From Armatimonadota bacterium (GTDB lineage: Bacteria; Armatimonadota; Armatimonadia; Armatimonadales; Armatimonadaceae), in the NCBI GenBank assembly GCA_030833025.1, contig JAURHZ010000096.1:1-8163 (forward strand): 8,163 bases of DNA, given 5' to 3'. Positions 1 through 7,400 of the stretch are shown in pieces. Under the pieces are notes generated by a model. That model saw only the letters and a program-made list of their open reading frames with translations. It did no database searches and was not told the DNA's origin. A program made the position numbers and the translations under genes. Position 1 is the first letter of the stretch; each line of letters begins with the position of its first letter.

Positions 1-192
1 GTGTTGCTGCAAGCCGTGTTGTTTACTATCATGCACTTGGGAAAACCCACAGTTGAAGTGGTGAGTTCATTCTTCGGCGCCGTCATTCTTGGTGCCTGGG
101 CTTTACGAGCGCGCTCCATGATGCCATGTTTTGTCGTCCATGCGCTCCTGACTACACTCAACGATATAGCCGTTCTTATTCATGCCAGATAG
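1..192 (+). CDS. CPBP-family (CAAX-like) intramembrane protease, C-terminal fragment
   Basis: This is the last 63 codons of a plus-strand gene cut by the left window edge. The GTG at base 1 is only the first visible codon and should not be read as the start. The peptide matches the end of CPBP/Abi-type glutamic intramembrane proteases. It has an FxxxH motif (F8, H12) inside a hydrophobic helix, followed by GKPTVE, a glycine-rich helix (about 24-36), a basic ALRARS turn, and a last helix carrying H47 before TTLND. H12 and H47 fit the conserved histidines of the family, which cleaves membrane substrates within the bilayer. The catalytic glutamates, normally upstream, are not visible. The gene is convergent with the YfhO-like gene. 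The family call is fairly safe; the substrate is unknown, and activity cannot be judged from the fragment. Confidence 0.7.
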   Translation: MLLQAVLFTIMHLGKPTVEVVSSFFGAVILGAWALRARSMMPCFVVHALLTTLNDIAVLIHAR

Positions 193-277
193 GGCATCAA
201 GTAGTACAACACGTTAATGAATCGTGCGTTAGACACGGTTTCTTGGTACCAAACACGCCATCCGTTATTCAAGATGA

Positions 278-2278
278 TTAGGTGATAACCCTTGACTTCC
301 TAGAAGGTGTAATGGTCAGAAAGATAACGGTCGATAGCAGTAGTGAAACGAATATCCCTAGCCGTAGCGAAGGTGTTGCCAGCTGTCTTGGTGCGGCCAA
401 GGAGGATTCTTCTTGAACACGATGGATGATCGTCATGTCACCACCTGAATATGCGACATCCCATCCAGAAGGCACTTCAGTCAGCTGTGGAAGGACAATC
501 CAATTGGCTCCAAGTGAAATGGCAGCCTCGATGGTTGGAATCCGCATCAAATTTCCATTTTCTGGCGGCATCAGACTAACACCAGCGATTCCTTCAAGAT
601 TAGTTTTGTCTTGTCGCAATATTAGGCTGTCGTATGTCGCAATGTCATGAAGCTTATGCAAAGAAAGGATATTTGGTGGAATCGTTGCTCCATTGGGTGA
701 GGCGGATCCGATTGACCAGTTACCAACGATGCATGCGATGGGAGATTGACTTGCATTTTGCTTTAAAAAGTCAATCCCTGGAGTGGTTTTGATGGCATCA
801 CGAACACTTCCAACTGGATGATAGCTCGCGGACCAAAGCCAGAGATCACCAAGCAGGACGCATGGCAATATCCATAATACATATGAAAACCGTTTTCGCA
901 GACGTAAACTGGCTGCCGCTACCATTAACGATAGACCGATGAGCGGTGCTTGTGTCAGGATTGCATCTGCTGATATCGCACTGGTGACATCTTTTGGAAG
1001 AGATAATTTCTGAACTGTCAGTGCTGCAAGCCATTGGCAAATACCAGCAATGACCAAGATTGATATTGCTCCGATGGTCAGGTGTCGTAGCCGTAAGCGG
1101 TGAAGTGCTGCGCCTGCAAGCAGACTTATCGCTAGCGAGAGTATAGGAAGAACACGTGCCGGGTTGCCGGTTGCGGCGAATCCAGGGATTCCATAATACA
1201 AAACCGCGCAGAGTGGGGATCCGACTGCGACTAGTATTGACAGGAATGCAACAAAAAGGATAACTTTTTGTTCACGAAGCATTGCCTTAAATGTGAACAG
1301 GCCTGCAACTAAGAGCACTGGAATTAACACACCTGTGTATAGTGCCCATTCTGCATAGTTGTTGGGTACGCCGTTGTTGGTCAGTAACCACGTGGTCCCA
1401 CCGTTTACGTTGGGATTGCCAAAGAAATTTGGTATCAGCCAAGTAACAAAGTGGTGTAGAGGCATTGCATTACTGATATATGCCGCATAACCCTCAGGCG
1501 ATGCCGCTACGCCACCACGGTGAGACTGTTGTCCGAGCTCGACCGATGGTAACAGCTGACAGACGGATAGCATTAACCCGAATATCAGCGCAATCGTAAG
1601 GCGACCTGATTGTTGTTTTCGCCAATGGACTGCAATCGTAATGATCCCAGTAGTGAGGATTGAATACATTGCAATCTGAAGATGACCCGCTAGCATGGAC
1701 ATCGCGGTCACAATGACTAAGCTTTTGTAGGACTTGTTTAGCGAAGCGAGCCACATCCATGGAAGCCATGCCAGCACGGTCAAGTGTGTGGCTAAGGGTA
1801 ACCAAGTAATCAATGTCGCTGACTGTGAAAATCCAATGGCTGCGATCACTGCACCGACGTGACTCGCGGATAACCGACGTGCCAAGAGGTATGTGCCGAG
1901 TGTCAAAATGACCATATGGACAAGGATTGACACCATTAATGTAACTGGAGCTAGGGATGTTGGGAACATCCAAAATGGCCAATGAAGAGGATAGAAAAAA
2001 CCACTTTGACCGTTTGCCAGCAATGGTTGTCCGCCAAGAGTTGATGCAGCATATGGGTTTACCAATGGTAAGTGTCCACTGGTAACGGCTTCCATTACGA
2101 CTTGGCGCCACGGCAGAAACTCAAACAATCCATCAGCAGCAAGTACATTCCAAGGGGATTTCTGGTCCGTTTGCCATGGTGTCAAGTGATTGTAAACCCA
2201 TGTCGGAATATAGGTTTGGCCCGTTACCAACATCGTGGAAAACTTGGCGGTGATGACAAACAAAAACAGCGTCACCAT
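278..2278 (-). CDS. YfhO-like polytopic membrane protein (putative GT-C-type glycosyltransferase)
   Basis: This 666-residue protein (ATG at 2278) has many hydrophobic helices. The conserved YfhO-type block lies after the first helix: LPWRQ (55-59), SGHLPLVNPY (67-76), GGQPLLANGQS (82-92) and FYPL (95-98). Further family-like features are WLPLATHLTVLAWLPW (159-174), GHLQIAMYS (198-206), LLPSVELGQQSHR (242-254), GNPARVL (371-377), a soluble stretch with DIATYDSL (545-552), and a last helix at about 637-657 before a basic tail. B. subtilis YfhO is linked to lipoteichoic-acid glycosylation; a role here in glycosylating an envelope polymer is inference. The tail lacks the usual long extracytoplasmic domain before the final helix. 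The start is uncertain: the frame stays open back to a TTG at 2416, inside the TPR gene, and other candidates are GTG at 2320 and ATG at 2353, 2356 or 2371. None has a clear Shine-Dalgarno sequence, which suggests translational coupling to the TPR gene. Confidence 0.7.
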   Translation of the reverse strand: MVTLFLFVITAKFSTMLVTGQTYIPTWVYNHLTPWQTDQKSPWNVLAADGLFEFLPWRQVVMEAVTSGHLPLVNPYAASTLGGQPLLANGQSGFFYPLHWPFWMFPTSLAPVTLMVSILVHMVILTLGTYLLARRLSASHVGAVIAAIGFSQSATLITWLPLATHLTVLAWLPWMWLASLNKSYKSLVIVTAMSMLAGHLQIAMYSILTTGIITIAVHWRKQQSGRLTIALIFGLMLSVCQLLPSVELGQQSHRGGVAASPEGYAAYISNAMPLHHFVTWLIPNFFGNPNVNGGTTWLLTNNGVPNNYAEWALYTGVLIPVLLVAGLFTFKAMLREQKVILFVAFLSILVAVGSPLCAVLYYGIPGFAATGNPARVLPILSLAISLLAGAALHRLRLRHLTIGAISILVIAGICQWLAALTVQKLSLPKDVTSAISADAILTQAPLIGLSLMVAAASLRLRKRFSYVLWILPCVLLGDLWLWSASYHPVGSVRDAIKTTPGIDFLKQNASQSPIACIVGNWSIGSASPNGATIPPNILSLHKLHDIATYDSLILRQDKTNLEGIAGVSLMPPENGNLMRIPTIEAAISLGANWIVLPQLTEVPSGWDVAYSGGDMTIIHRVQEESSLAAPRQLATPSLRLGIFVSLLLSTVIFLTITPSRKSRVIT

Positions 2279-2312
2279 GAGATAACGCTGCTTGAACGCC
2301 GAAAACAGTGTG

Positions 2313-2672
2313 CTAAACACTTCTAAGGTAGTCCATATTTTTTGCCGCTTCATCATTGAACGGATCAACATCAAGGATTTGGGCAAAAAGTTGCTTTGCA
2401 CGGTCGAATTCACCAAACATTGTAAGAGTTTTTGCTAATGACAACTTATAGGTGATGCTGTTGGGGTCCAGTCTTACCGCTGTCTCAAGTTCAAGGAGAG
2501 ACTCATCGATGAGGACCTGAAAACTGAACACCAACCCCAGTTCATGATGTGCTTCAGCGTGGGAAGGGACGGAAGAGATTACAGTCTTGAAGCCAGCTTC
2601 GGCCTCCGCATATCGACCATTAATCTTATGTTCCAACGCCATCGCGAACACAGATGAAAGATCATTAGACAT
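2313..2672 (-). CDS. Small tetratricopeptide-repeat (TPR) protein
   Basis: This 119-residue soluble protein consists almost entirely of three TPR units, roughly residues 5-38, 39-72 and 73-106. Repeat signatures include GRYAEAEAGFKTVI, LLELETAVRLDPNS and GEFDRAKQLFAQILDVDP. There is no signal peptide or membrane segment. TPR arrays are protein-interaction scaffolds, so a partner is expected. The ATG at 2672 is preferred over a TTG at 2723 because GGGAG lies 12 bases upstream of it, and because the longer version adds a Cys-rich stretch outside the repeats. The gene follows sigH by 63 bases and its end overlaps the open frame of the YfhO-like gene, so the two are probably translated together. 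The TPR protein may serve the membrane protein (inference). Near its 3' end is an A6 run where a one-base deletion would join the two reading frames. Confidence 0.8.
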   Translation of the reverse strand: MSNDLSSVFAMALEHKINGRYAEAEAGFKTVISSVPSHAEAHHELGLVFSFQVLIDESLLELETAVRLDPNSITYKLSLAKTLTMFGEFDRAKQLFAQILDVDPFNDEAAKNMDYLRSV

Positions 2673-2684
2673 TTGCAAAACGTT

Positions 2685-2689
2685 CTCCC
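2685..2689 (-). promoter_or_regulatory. Ribosome binding site of the TPR gene (decides start)
   Basis: On the minus strand GGGAG lies 12 bases before the ATG at 2672. The spacing is a little long, but this is the only Shine-Dalgarno-like sequence nearby and it supports the ATG over the upstream TTG at 2723. Confidence 0.45.
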
Positions 2690-2699
2690 GTACGCACAA

Positions 2700-2708
2700 A
2701 GTATAACA
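2700..2708 (-). promoter_or_regulatory. Candidate extended -10 promoter element before the TPR gene
   Basis: The minus strand reads TGTTATACT, matching the extended -10 pattern TGnTATAAT at all but one position. It lies about 28 bases before the TPR ATG. No good -35 hexamer sits at standard spacing, which is tolerated for extended -10 promoters. It would let TPR-yfhO be transcribed separately from sigH. This is pattern evidence only. Confidence 0.35.
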
Positions 2709-2720
2709 TTCTTGAGAATG
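2707..2720. repeat. Perfect 6-2-6 inverted repeat overlapping the extended -10
   Basis: CATTCT-TG-AGAATG is a perfect 14-base palindrome whose edge overlaps the TG of the candidate extended -10 element. A second imperfect dyad, CTTGAG/CTC-T-AAG with a single-base bulge, spans 2711-2732 and shares bases with it. The position suits an operator for a dimeric regulator. Such short palindromes also arise by chance, and no regulator is identified. Confidence 0.4.
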
Positions 2721-2735
2721 CAAATCTCTAAGCTG

Positions 2736-3407
2736 TTAGAGGTGGAGGGCACCTAAATCAGCATTACCAACATTTAATGTGCCAACTTTTCGTTTGATCC
2801 TGGCAAGTGCATTGTCAACTGACTTTGTCTTACACGTCAGTTCATCGGCTATTTCACGGTAGCTCTTACCGAGTTGATAGCCTGCTAGGACTCGCCATTC
2901 GAATTCCGATAGAAGCCGTGTGAGGTTGTCACGGAGCTCTTTCGTGTCTTCTGAACGAAGGACCATGTCCTCAGGGTCAAGCGCGTTCTCACTCGTTAGG
3001 ATTTCGGAAAGATTCCAGTCGGCACTTGGGTCATCGCTTGGACATTCGAGCGACAAGCTTGTGTTGAGAGGCTGCTGTTTCTGTCTTGTGGCCGTCTTAA
3101 TCGCAGTGATGATGTGTCGTTGAATACAGACTTTGGCAAAGGCGGGAAACGAAATTGCTTTATCCGCTCTGAAGTCGATGATGGCTTGCCACAGGCCAAT
3201 CATTCCTACTTGAAGTAAGTCATCCTTTTCTGCACCGATCAAAAAATATGACTTGACTTTAGTCTTAACTAAGTTCCGGTATTTGTACAGCAGATATTCC
3301 GCGGCGAAGTCTTCACCCCGTTGTGCACGCTCAACAACCTCACGGTCGAGCTGACCGGCGTAGCGAAGCTGGAGACTTCGAGGGGTTTCGGATCCACGAA
3401 CCATCAT
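2736..3407 (-). CDS. sigH: SigH (Spo0H) family RNA polymerase sigma factor
   Basis: This 223-residue sigma-70-family protein is close in length to B. subtilis SigH (218). Region 2 covers about 36-111 and contains the SigH-like stretches YRNLVKTKVKSYFLIGAEKDDLLQVGMIGLW and, in the -10-recognition helix, HIITAIKTATRQKQQPLN. Region 4 covers about 160-208, with the helix-turn-helix KSYREIADEL and SVDNALARIKRKV. In Bacillus this factor directs transition-state and early sporulation genes; the same role here is inferred. The start is the first ATG of an ATGATG pair, with GAAAGG 12 bases upstream; a TTG at 3449 would add an unlikely N-terminus. The genes normally beside sigH (rlmB, rpmG, secE, nusG) are absent, and TPR and YfhO-like genes follow instead. 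It may be the only sigH, relocated, or a paralogue; this window cannot tell. The family call is very secure, the exact symbol less so. Confidence 0.88.
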   Translation of the reverse strand: MMVRGSETPRSLQLRYAGQLDREVVERAQRGEDFAAEYLLYKYRNLVKTKVKSYFLIGAEKDDLLQVGMIGLWQAIIDFRADKAISFPAFAKVCIQRHIITAIKTATRQKQQPLNTSLSLECPSDDPSADWNLSEILTSENALDPEDMVLRSEDTKELRDNLTRLLSEFEWRVLAGYQLGKSYREIADELTCKTKSVDNALARIKRKVGTLNVGNADLGALHL

Positions 3408-3419
3408 AGTAAATACATA

Positions 3420-3425
3420 CCTTTC
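3420..3425 (-). promoter_or_regulatory. Ribosome binding site of sigH (decides start)
   Basis: GAAAGG on the minus strand lies 12 bases before the first ATG of the ATGATG pair. It supports the start at 3407. Spacing is longer than ideal, so translation could be modest or coupled to a short upstream reading frame. Confidence 0.4.
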
Positions 3426-3560
3426 GGTGATGCAGTGAAACCGGGGCAATTAAGACTTGAATACAACATGCAGGGTCCGTACATCCTCATTGATGACACT
3501 TCTCGTGTTGCAGGTAAGTATACGATTTTAAAGGCTTCTACGCAAAAGTGACCGGTCAAA

Positions 3561-3589
3561 CTAGTCGGTTACCAGCCGCCTATTCCTCT
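3561..3589 (-). promoter_or_regulatory. Candidate SigH-type promoter upstream of sigH
   Basis: On the minus strand AGAGGAATA is followed after 11 bases by ACCGACTAG. The SigH consensus, from memory, is RnAGGAWWW, 11-12 bases, then RnnGAATWW. The -35 part matches fully; the -10 part has two mismatches. Transcription would start about 145 bases before the sigH ATG, giving possible autoregulation. A competing SigA-type candidate is TATACT at about 3500-3505, with a poor -35 (TTGCGT) 17 bases upstream. No promoter here is proven. Confidence 0.25.
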
Positions 3590-3639
3590 TCATTATCGGG
3601 ATGATATGCCTTGTTTTTCGGGGGATGCTTCGGCGGGAA

Positions 3640-4452
3640 TTATGTGCCTTCGTTCAACCCGTAGGACTGTGCTACTGAAGCGGCGGTAAAGGATGCTGTT
3701 TCTGGGCAAAGTATCGACATCCCTCCATCGATTGGTAGTGTGATGCCAGTTATAAATTTTGCTGCAGGTGATGCTAGAAATACCACAACCGTAGCAACTT
3801 CCTCAGCATGCCCAACACGACCAAGTGCATAACTGGTCGGGAAAACACGTTGTTGAAAGTCCGAATAAACAGTCTTCCATTTTTCTTCGCCATCTGTCAT
3901 GATATGGCCCGGAGCAACAGCATTGACGCGTATTCCGTGCTTGCCCAAATCAACTGCCAACGATCGTGTCAATCCTGCAACTGCAGCTTTCGATGTGTTA
4001 TAGGCTACACGGCCTGGAATCGGTTGATTTCCGACTAGGCTACCCACGTTTACGACATTCCCTTGTGTCTTTATGAGGTCATCCAACAACCCTTGGACTA
4101 AAAGAAATGGTGCTGAGACATTAATGAACATCGTACGCTGAAACTGTTCAATCGATGTCGACGCTGTCGTTCCTGGCGTCTGGTCTGCAGCATTGTTGAC
4201 AATACATGAAACACTACCAGGCAGCAGCTTCGCCGCAGCAATGACTTGCTCGATTCCATCCGGAGAGGAGAGGTCGGCTACCACGCAACTGACCTTGTTT
4301 GGGTATTCACTATTTAGCTGAGTTGTGGTTGCTTGTAACAACTGGTCGTTTACATCAACTAGTAAGACTGAGTCTCCACTGGCCAGAAACGTTCGAGCAA
4401 TCGCTTCCCCAATGCCATGGGCCGCACCCGTAACGACAACGCATCGATTCAT
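3640..4452 (-). CDS. Short-chain dehydrogenase/reductase (classical SDR, FabG-like)
   Basis: This 270-residue NAD(P)-dependent oxidoreductase has a Rossmann fold. Visible motifs are the glycine-rich TGAAHGIG (8-15), an acidic residue after the second strand (D33, which usually favours NAD(H) over NADP(H)), D60, NNAA (86-89), N111, S138, Y151 and K155 of the YNTSK motif, and PG (181-182). The Asn-Ser-Tyr-Lys catalytic set is complete, so it should be active on an alcohol or carbonyl substrate, which the sequence does not reveal. The core ends at IDGGMS (241-246); about 24 further residues form a C-terminal tail. The start ATG follows the metH stop by 15 bases and has GAGG 10 bases upstream, so co-transcription with metH is likely. 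FabG itself is possible, but the metH neighbourhood and D33 argue against it. Confidence 0.85.
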   Translation of the reverse strand: MNRCVVVTGAAHGIGEAIARTFLASGDSVLLVDVNDQLLQATTTQLNSEYPNKVSCVVADLSSPDGIEQVIAAAKLLPGSVSCIVNNAADQTPGTTASTSIEQFQRTMFINVSAPFLLVQGLLDDLIKTQGNVVNVGSLVGNQPIPGRVAYNTSKAAVAGLTRSLAVDLGKHGIRVNAVAPGHIMTDGEEKWKTVYSDFQQRVFPTSYALGRVGHAEEVATVVVFLASPAAKFITGITLPIDGGMSILCPETASFTAASVAQSYGLNEGT

Positions 4453-4460
4453 ACCTAGAA

Positions 4461-4466
4461 ATCCTC
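4461..4466 (-). promoter_or_regulatory. Ribosome binding site of the SDR gene
   Basis: GAGGAT lies directly after the metH stop codon, with the GAGG core 10 bases before the SDR ATG. A Shine-Dalgarno this close to the stop favours reinitiation by ribosomes finishing metH. Confidence 0.6.
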
Positions 4467-4467
4467 G

Positions 4468-7400
4468 TTAATCGTCGTAGCCAAGGTAGGCATCCAGTGA
4501 TTTCTCAATGGTCCCCACACTTCGGCCAGACCGCGCGGCGTAGTCGATGACTTGGTCTTTAGCTATTGTTCCAACACCGAAGTACTTGGCTTCAGCATTA
4601 GGAAAAACGATTGCACAGACTGATGCTGCGGGTTCCATCGCCAAGCTCTCCGTCAACGTAATTCCAGCATCCCGGTTCGGATCAAGAACATTGAACAAAG
4701 TTACTTTTTCAATATGGTCGGGACAAGCCGGATAGCCAGGGGCGGGCCTGATTCCGATGTAATTCTCAGCAATCATTTGCTGTAGAGGCATATCGCTTGG
4801 TTCGATGCCAAAGTTTGTACGCATGAGGTGATGGACATACTCAGCTGCTGCCTCAGCCAGGCGGTCTGCTAGTGATTCGAGCAGAATTGCACTGTAGTCG
4901 TCACCGTTTGCCTTGAAGTCGGCTACTCGGGAAGAACAACCGTGTCCGGCAGTTACCGCCAACATGCCAAGCCAGTCATCGGATGGTCTTACATAATCCG
5001 CAAGGCACTTGTTCTTTGAACCACTTGTTTTTGAACCTTGCTGCCGCAAGAAGTGCAAAACTTGATCCTGTCCATTTGCATCGGTAATGACAACATCATC
5101 GCCAGTACTTCTAGCTTTGTAGTAGCCATAGGATGCCTTGGCTTCCAGCCACTTTTCGCTAATGATTTTGTCCAGCATCACTTGTGCATCATTTAACAGA
5201 GCGGTTGCCGCTTCTCCAACCACCTCATCTGTCAAAATATCCGGATAGTTGCCGTGTAAATCCCATGTAATGAAGAATGGCTTCCAGTCAATAAATTGGC
5301 GTAGGACATTCAGGTCCAGATGCTCACCCACATGCGCGGTGGCGTTTGCAGGGGACGCGACAGGATATTCATCCCAGCTAATGGTTTCTGCATTCGCCCG
5401 AGCAAGCTCAAGTGACATTAGGTTTGATCCAGCCTGTTTACGCGCAAAGCGAGAGCGAAGCTCAGCCTGTTCCTTGAGGTTGGCATCAAGAAACACACTT
5501 GATTCTGTGGAAACGAGACTTGTTGCAACAGGGACTGCTCGGCTTGCATCCAAGACGTGTACAACACCGCCTGAATATTTCGGTGCGATTTTTACTGCTG
5601 TATGTTTTCGGCTAGTGGTAGCGCCGCCGATAAGTAATGGAATCTTCAGACCACGCTCTTCCATCAGCTCAGCCACAATCATCATTTGCTCAAGACTCGG
5701 TGTAATCAGGCCAGACAGACCCACGATGTCAGCTCCGATTTCAACGGCCTTGTCTACAATGCGTTCAGCAGGACACATCACGCCTAGGTCAATGACTTCA
5801 AATCCATTACAAGCAAGTACAACACCAACAATATTCTTGCCGATGTCGTGGACATCACCACGAACCGTAGCAATCAGAAACTTGCCGGCAGACGATGAGT
5901 CTACTTTTTCAGCTTCCAGATAGGGCGTCAAGACTTTGACCGATTGCTTCATGACCCGTGCGGACTTTACTACCTGCGGTAGAAAAAGCTTTCCGGCACC
6001 AAACAGGTCACCAACATGGGTCATCCCCTGCATCAATGGTCCTTCAATCACCTTGAGAGGACGCTCTAAAGCGTGTAATGCCTCAAGGGTATCCTGGTCA
6101 ATGAACTCCGTGATTCCGTAGAGAAGTGCGTGTCCAATCCGGTCGGTTACGGAGAGGCTACGCCATTCTTGTGCGACAACAGCGGCCTTTTCACCCGAGC
6201 CACGATACTTTTCGGCGAGCTCTGTTAGAACATCGGTGGCTGAATCCGTACGGTTCCAAAGTAGGTCATTGACGGCATCGAGGAGCTCGGCTGGAATCGA
6301 ATCGTACGGAGGAAGTGCTCCTGCGTTGACAATACCCATGTCCAAGCCAGCTTTGATGGATTCAAAGAGGAAGGCCGAGTGAATCGCTTCACGGACAGGA
6401 TTATTGCCGCGGAACGAGAAGGAAATGTTTGAGATTCCACCCGATACGCGTGCTCCAACAAGGTTTGCTTTGATCCATCTGACGGTCTCTACAAAGTCAA
6501 TCGCGTAGGTACGGTGTTCGTCCATACCAGTGCCGATAACAAGCACATTCGGATCGAATATGATGTCTTGCGGGTCAACGCCCGCACTTTGAGTAAGAAG
6601 GTCATAGGAGCGCTGACATACATTGATGCGGCGTTCCAATGTGTCCGCTTGGCCATTTTCATCAAATGCCATAACAACCATTGCTGCACCATAGCGTTTT
6701 AGCAGCTTTGCCTTACGAAGAAACTCCTCTTCGCCTTCCTTGAGCGAAATACTGTTTACGATTGGCTTACCAACACAGCATTTCAATCCGGCGATCAATA
6801 CATCAAAATCGGATGAATCAATGACTAGCGGAACCTTATGGATGGCAGGTTCTCCATGAATCAGATTCATGAAGCGGGTCATGAGTGCCGATGAATCGCT
6901 GAGACCGTCGCCATCAAAACAAATGTCTATGAGCTGAGCCCCGTTATCCACTTGTTCCAGAGCAATCGCAAGTGCAGAATCGAAGTTACCTTGCTGTATG
7001 AGACGCTTAAACTTCAATGAACCTGCGACATTACATCGCTCGCCGATGTTGATGAAATTCGTGTCAGGAGTAACATTGAACGGATACGTCCCAGACAGTC
7101 TTAGCGTTTTGTCAATTGTTGGAGCAACACGGATAGGACGACCATTAACGGCTTCTACCAACTTTTCAATATGCTTAGGTGTGGTACCACAACATCCACC
7201 GATAATATTGATCCATCTACTTTCAATCCACGGCTCAACCAGCTCTGCCATCAGCTCCGGTCCCATGTCATAACCAGTCGGAGCAAGCGGATTCGGAAGT
7301 CCAGCGTTTGGATAGACAATGATGGGGATATCAACAATCCTATGCAACTCAGCAATAAATGGTGAGAGCAAATCAGGTCCAAGCGAGCAGTTCGCGCCGA

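Noticed and set aside
208..230. Weak CACG/CGTG hairpin between the convergent genes
   Set aside because: The stem is four pairs plus bulged extensions and no T-tract follows, so it is not called as a terminator.
243..252. Perfect 10-base palindrome TTGGTACCAA in the convergent gap
   Set aside because: With no loop it cannot form a useful hairpin and no T-run follows on either strand; a bidirectional terminator is not supported.
1494..2111. 205-codon minus-strand frame inside the YfhO-like gene
   Set aside because: It is out of frame with a clearly conserved membrane protein and its translation has no recognisable domain.
3321..3551. 76-codon plus-strand frame over the sigH start and leader
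   Set aside because: It is antisense to the secure N-terminus of the sigma factor, has no recognisable domain, and no convincing ribosome binding site was seen.
3548..3572. Possible terminator hairpin (GTGACCG/CGGTTAC)
   Set aside because: On the minus strand the stem has an A-C mismatch, an 11-base loop and only four T after it; it also lies downstream of a candidate promoter, so it is weak as a terminator of metH-SDR.
5249..5923. 224-codon plus-strand open frame opposite metH
   Set aside because: It lies wholly antisense to a highly conserved part of metH and its Ser/Arg-rich product resembles no family I know; long antisense frames are common opposite biased coding sequence.
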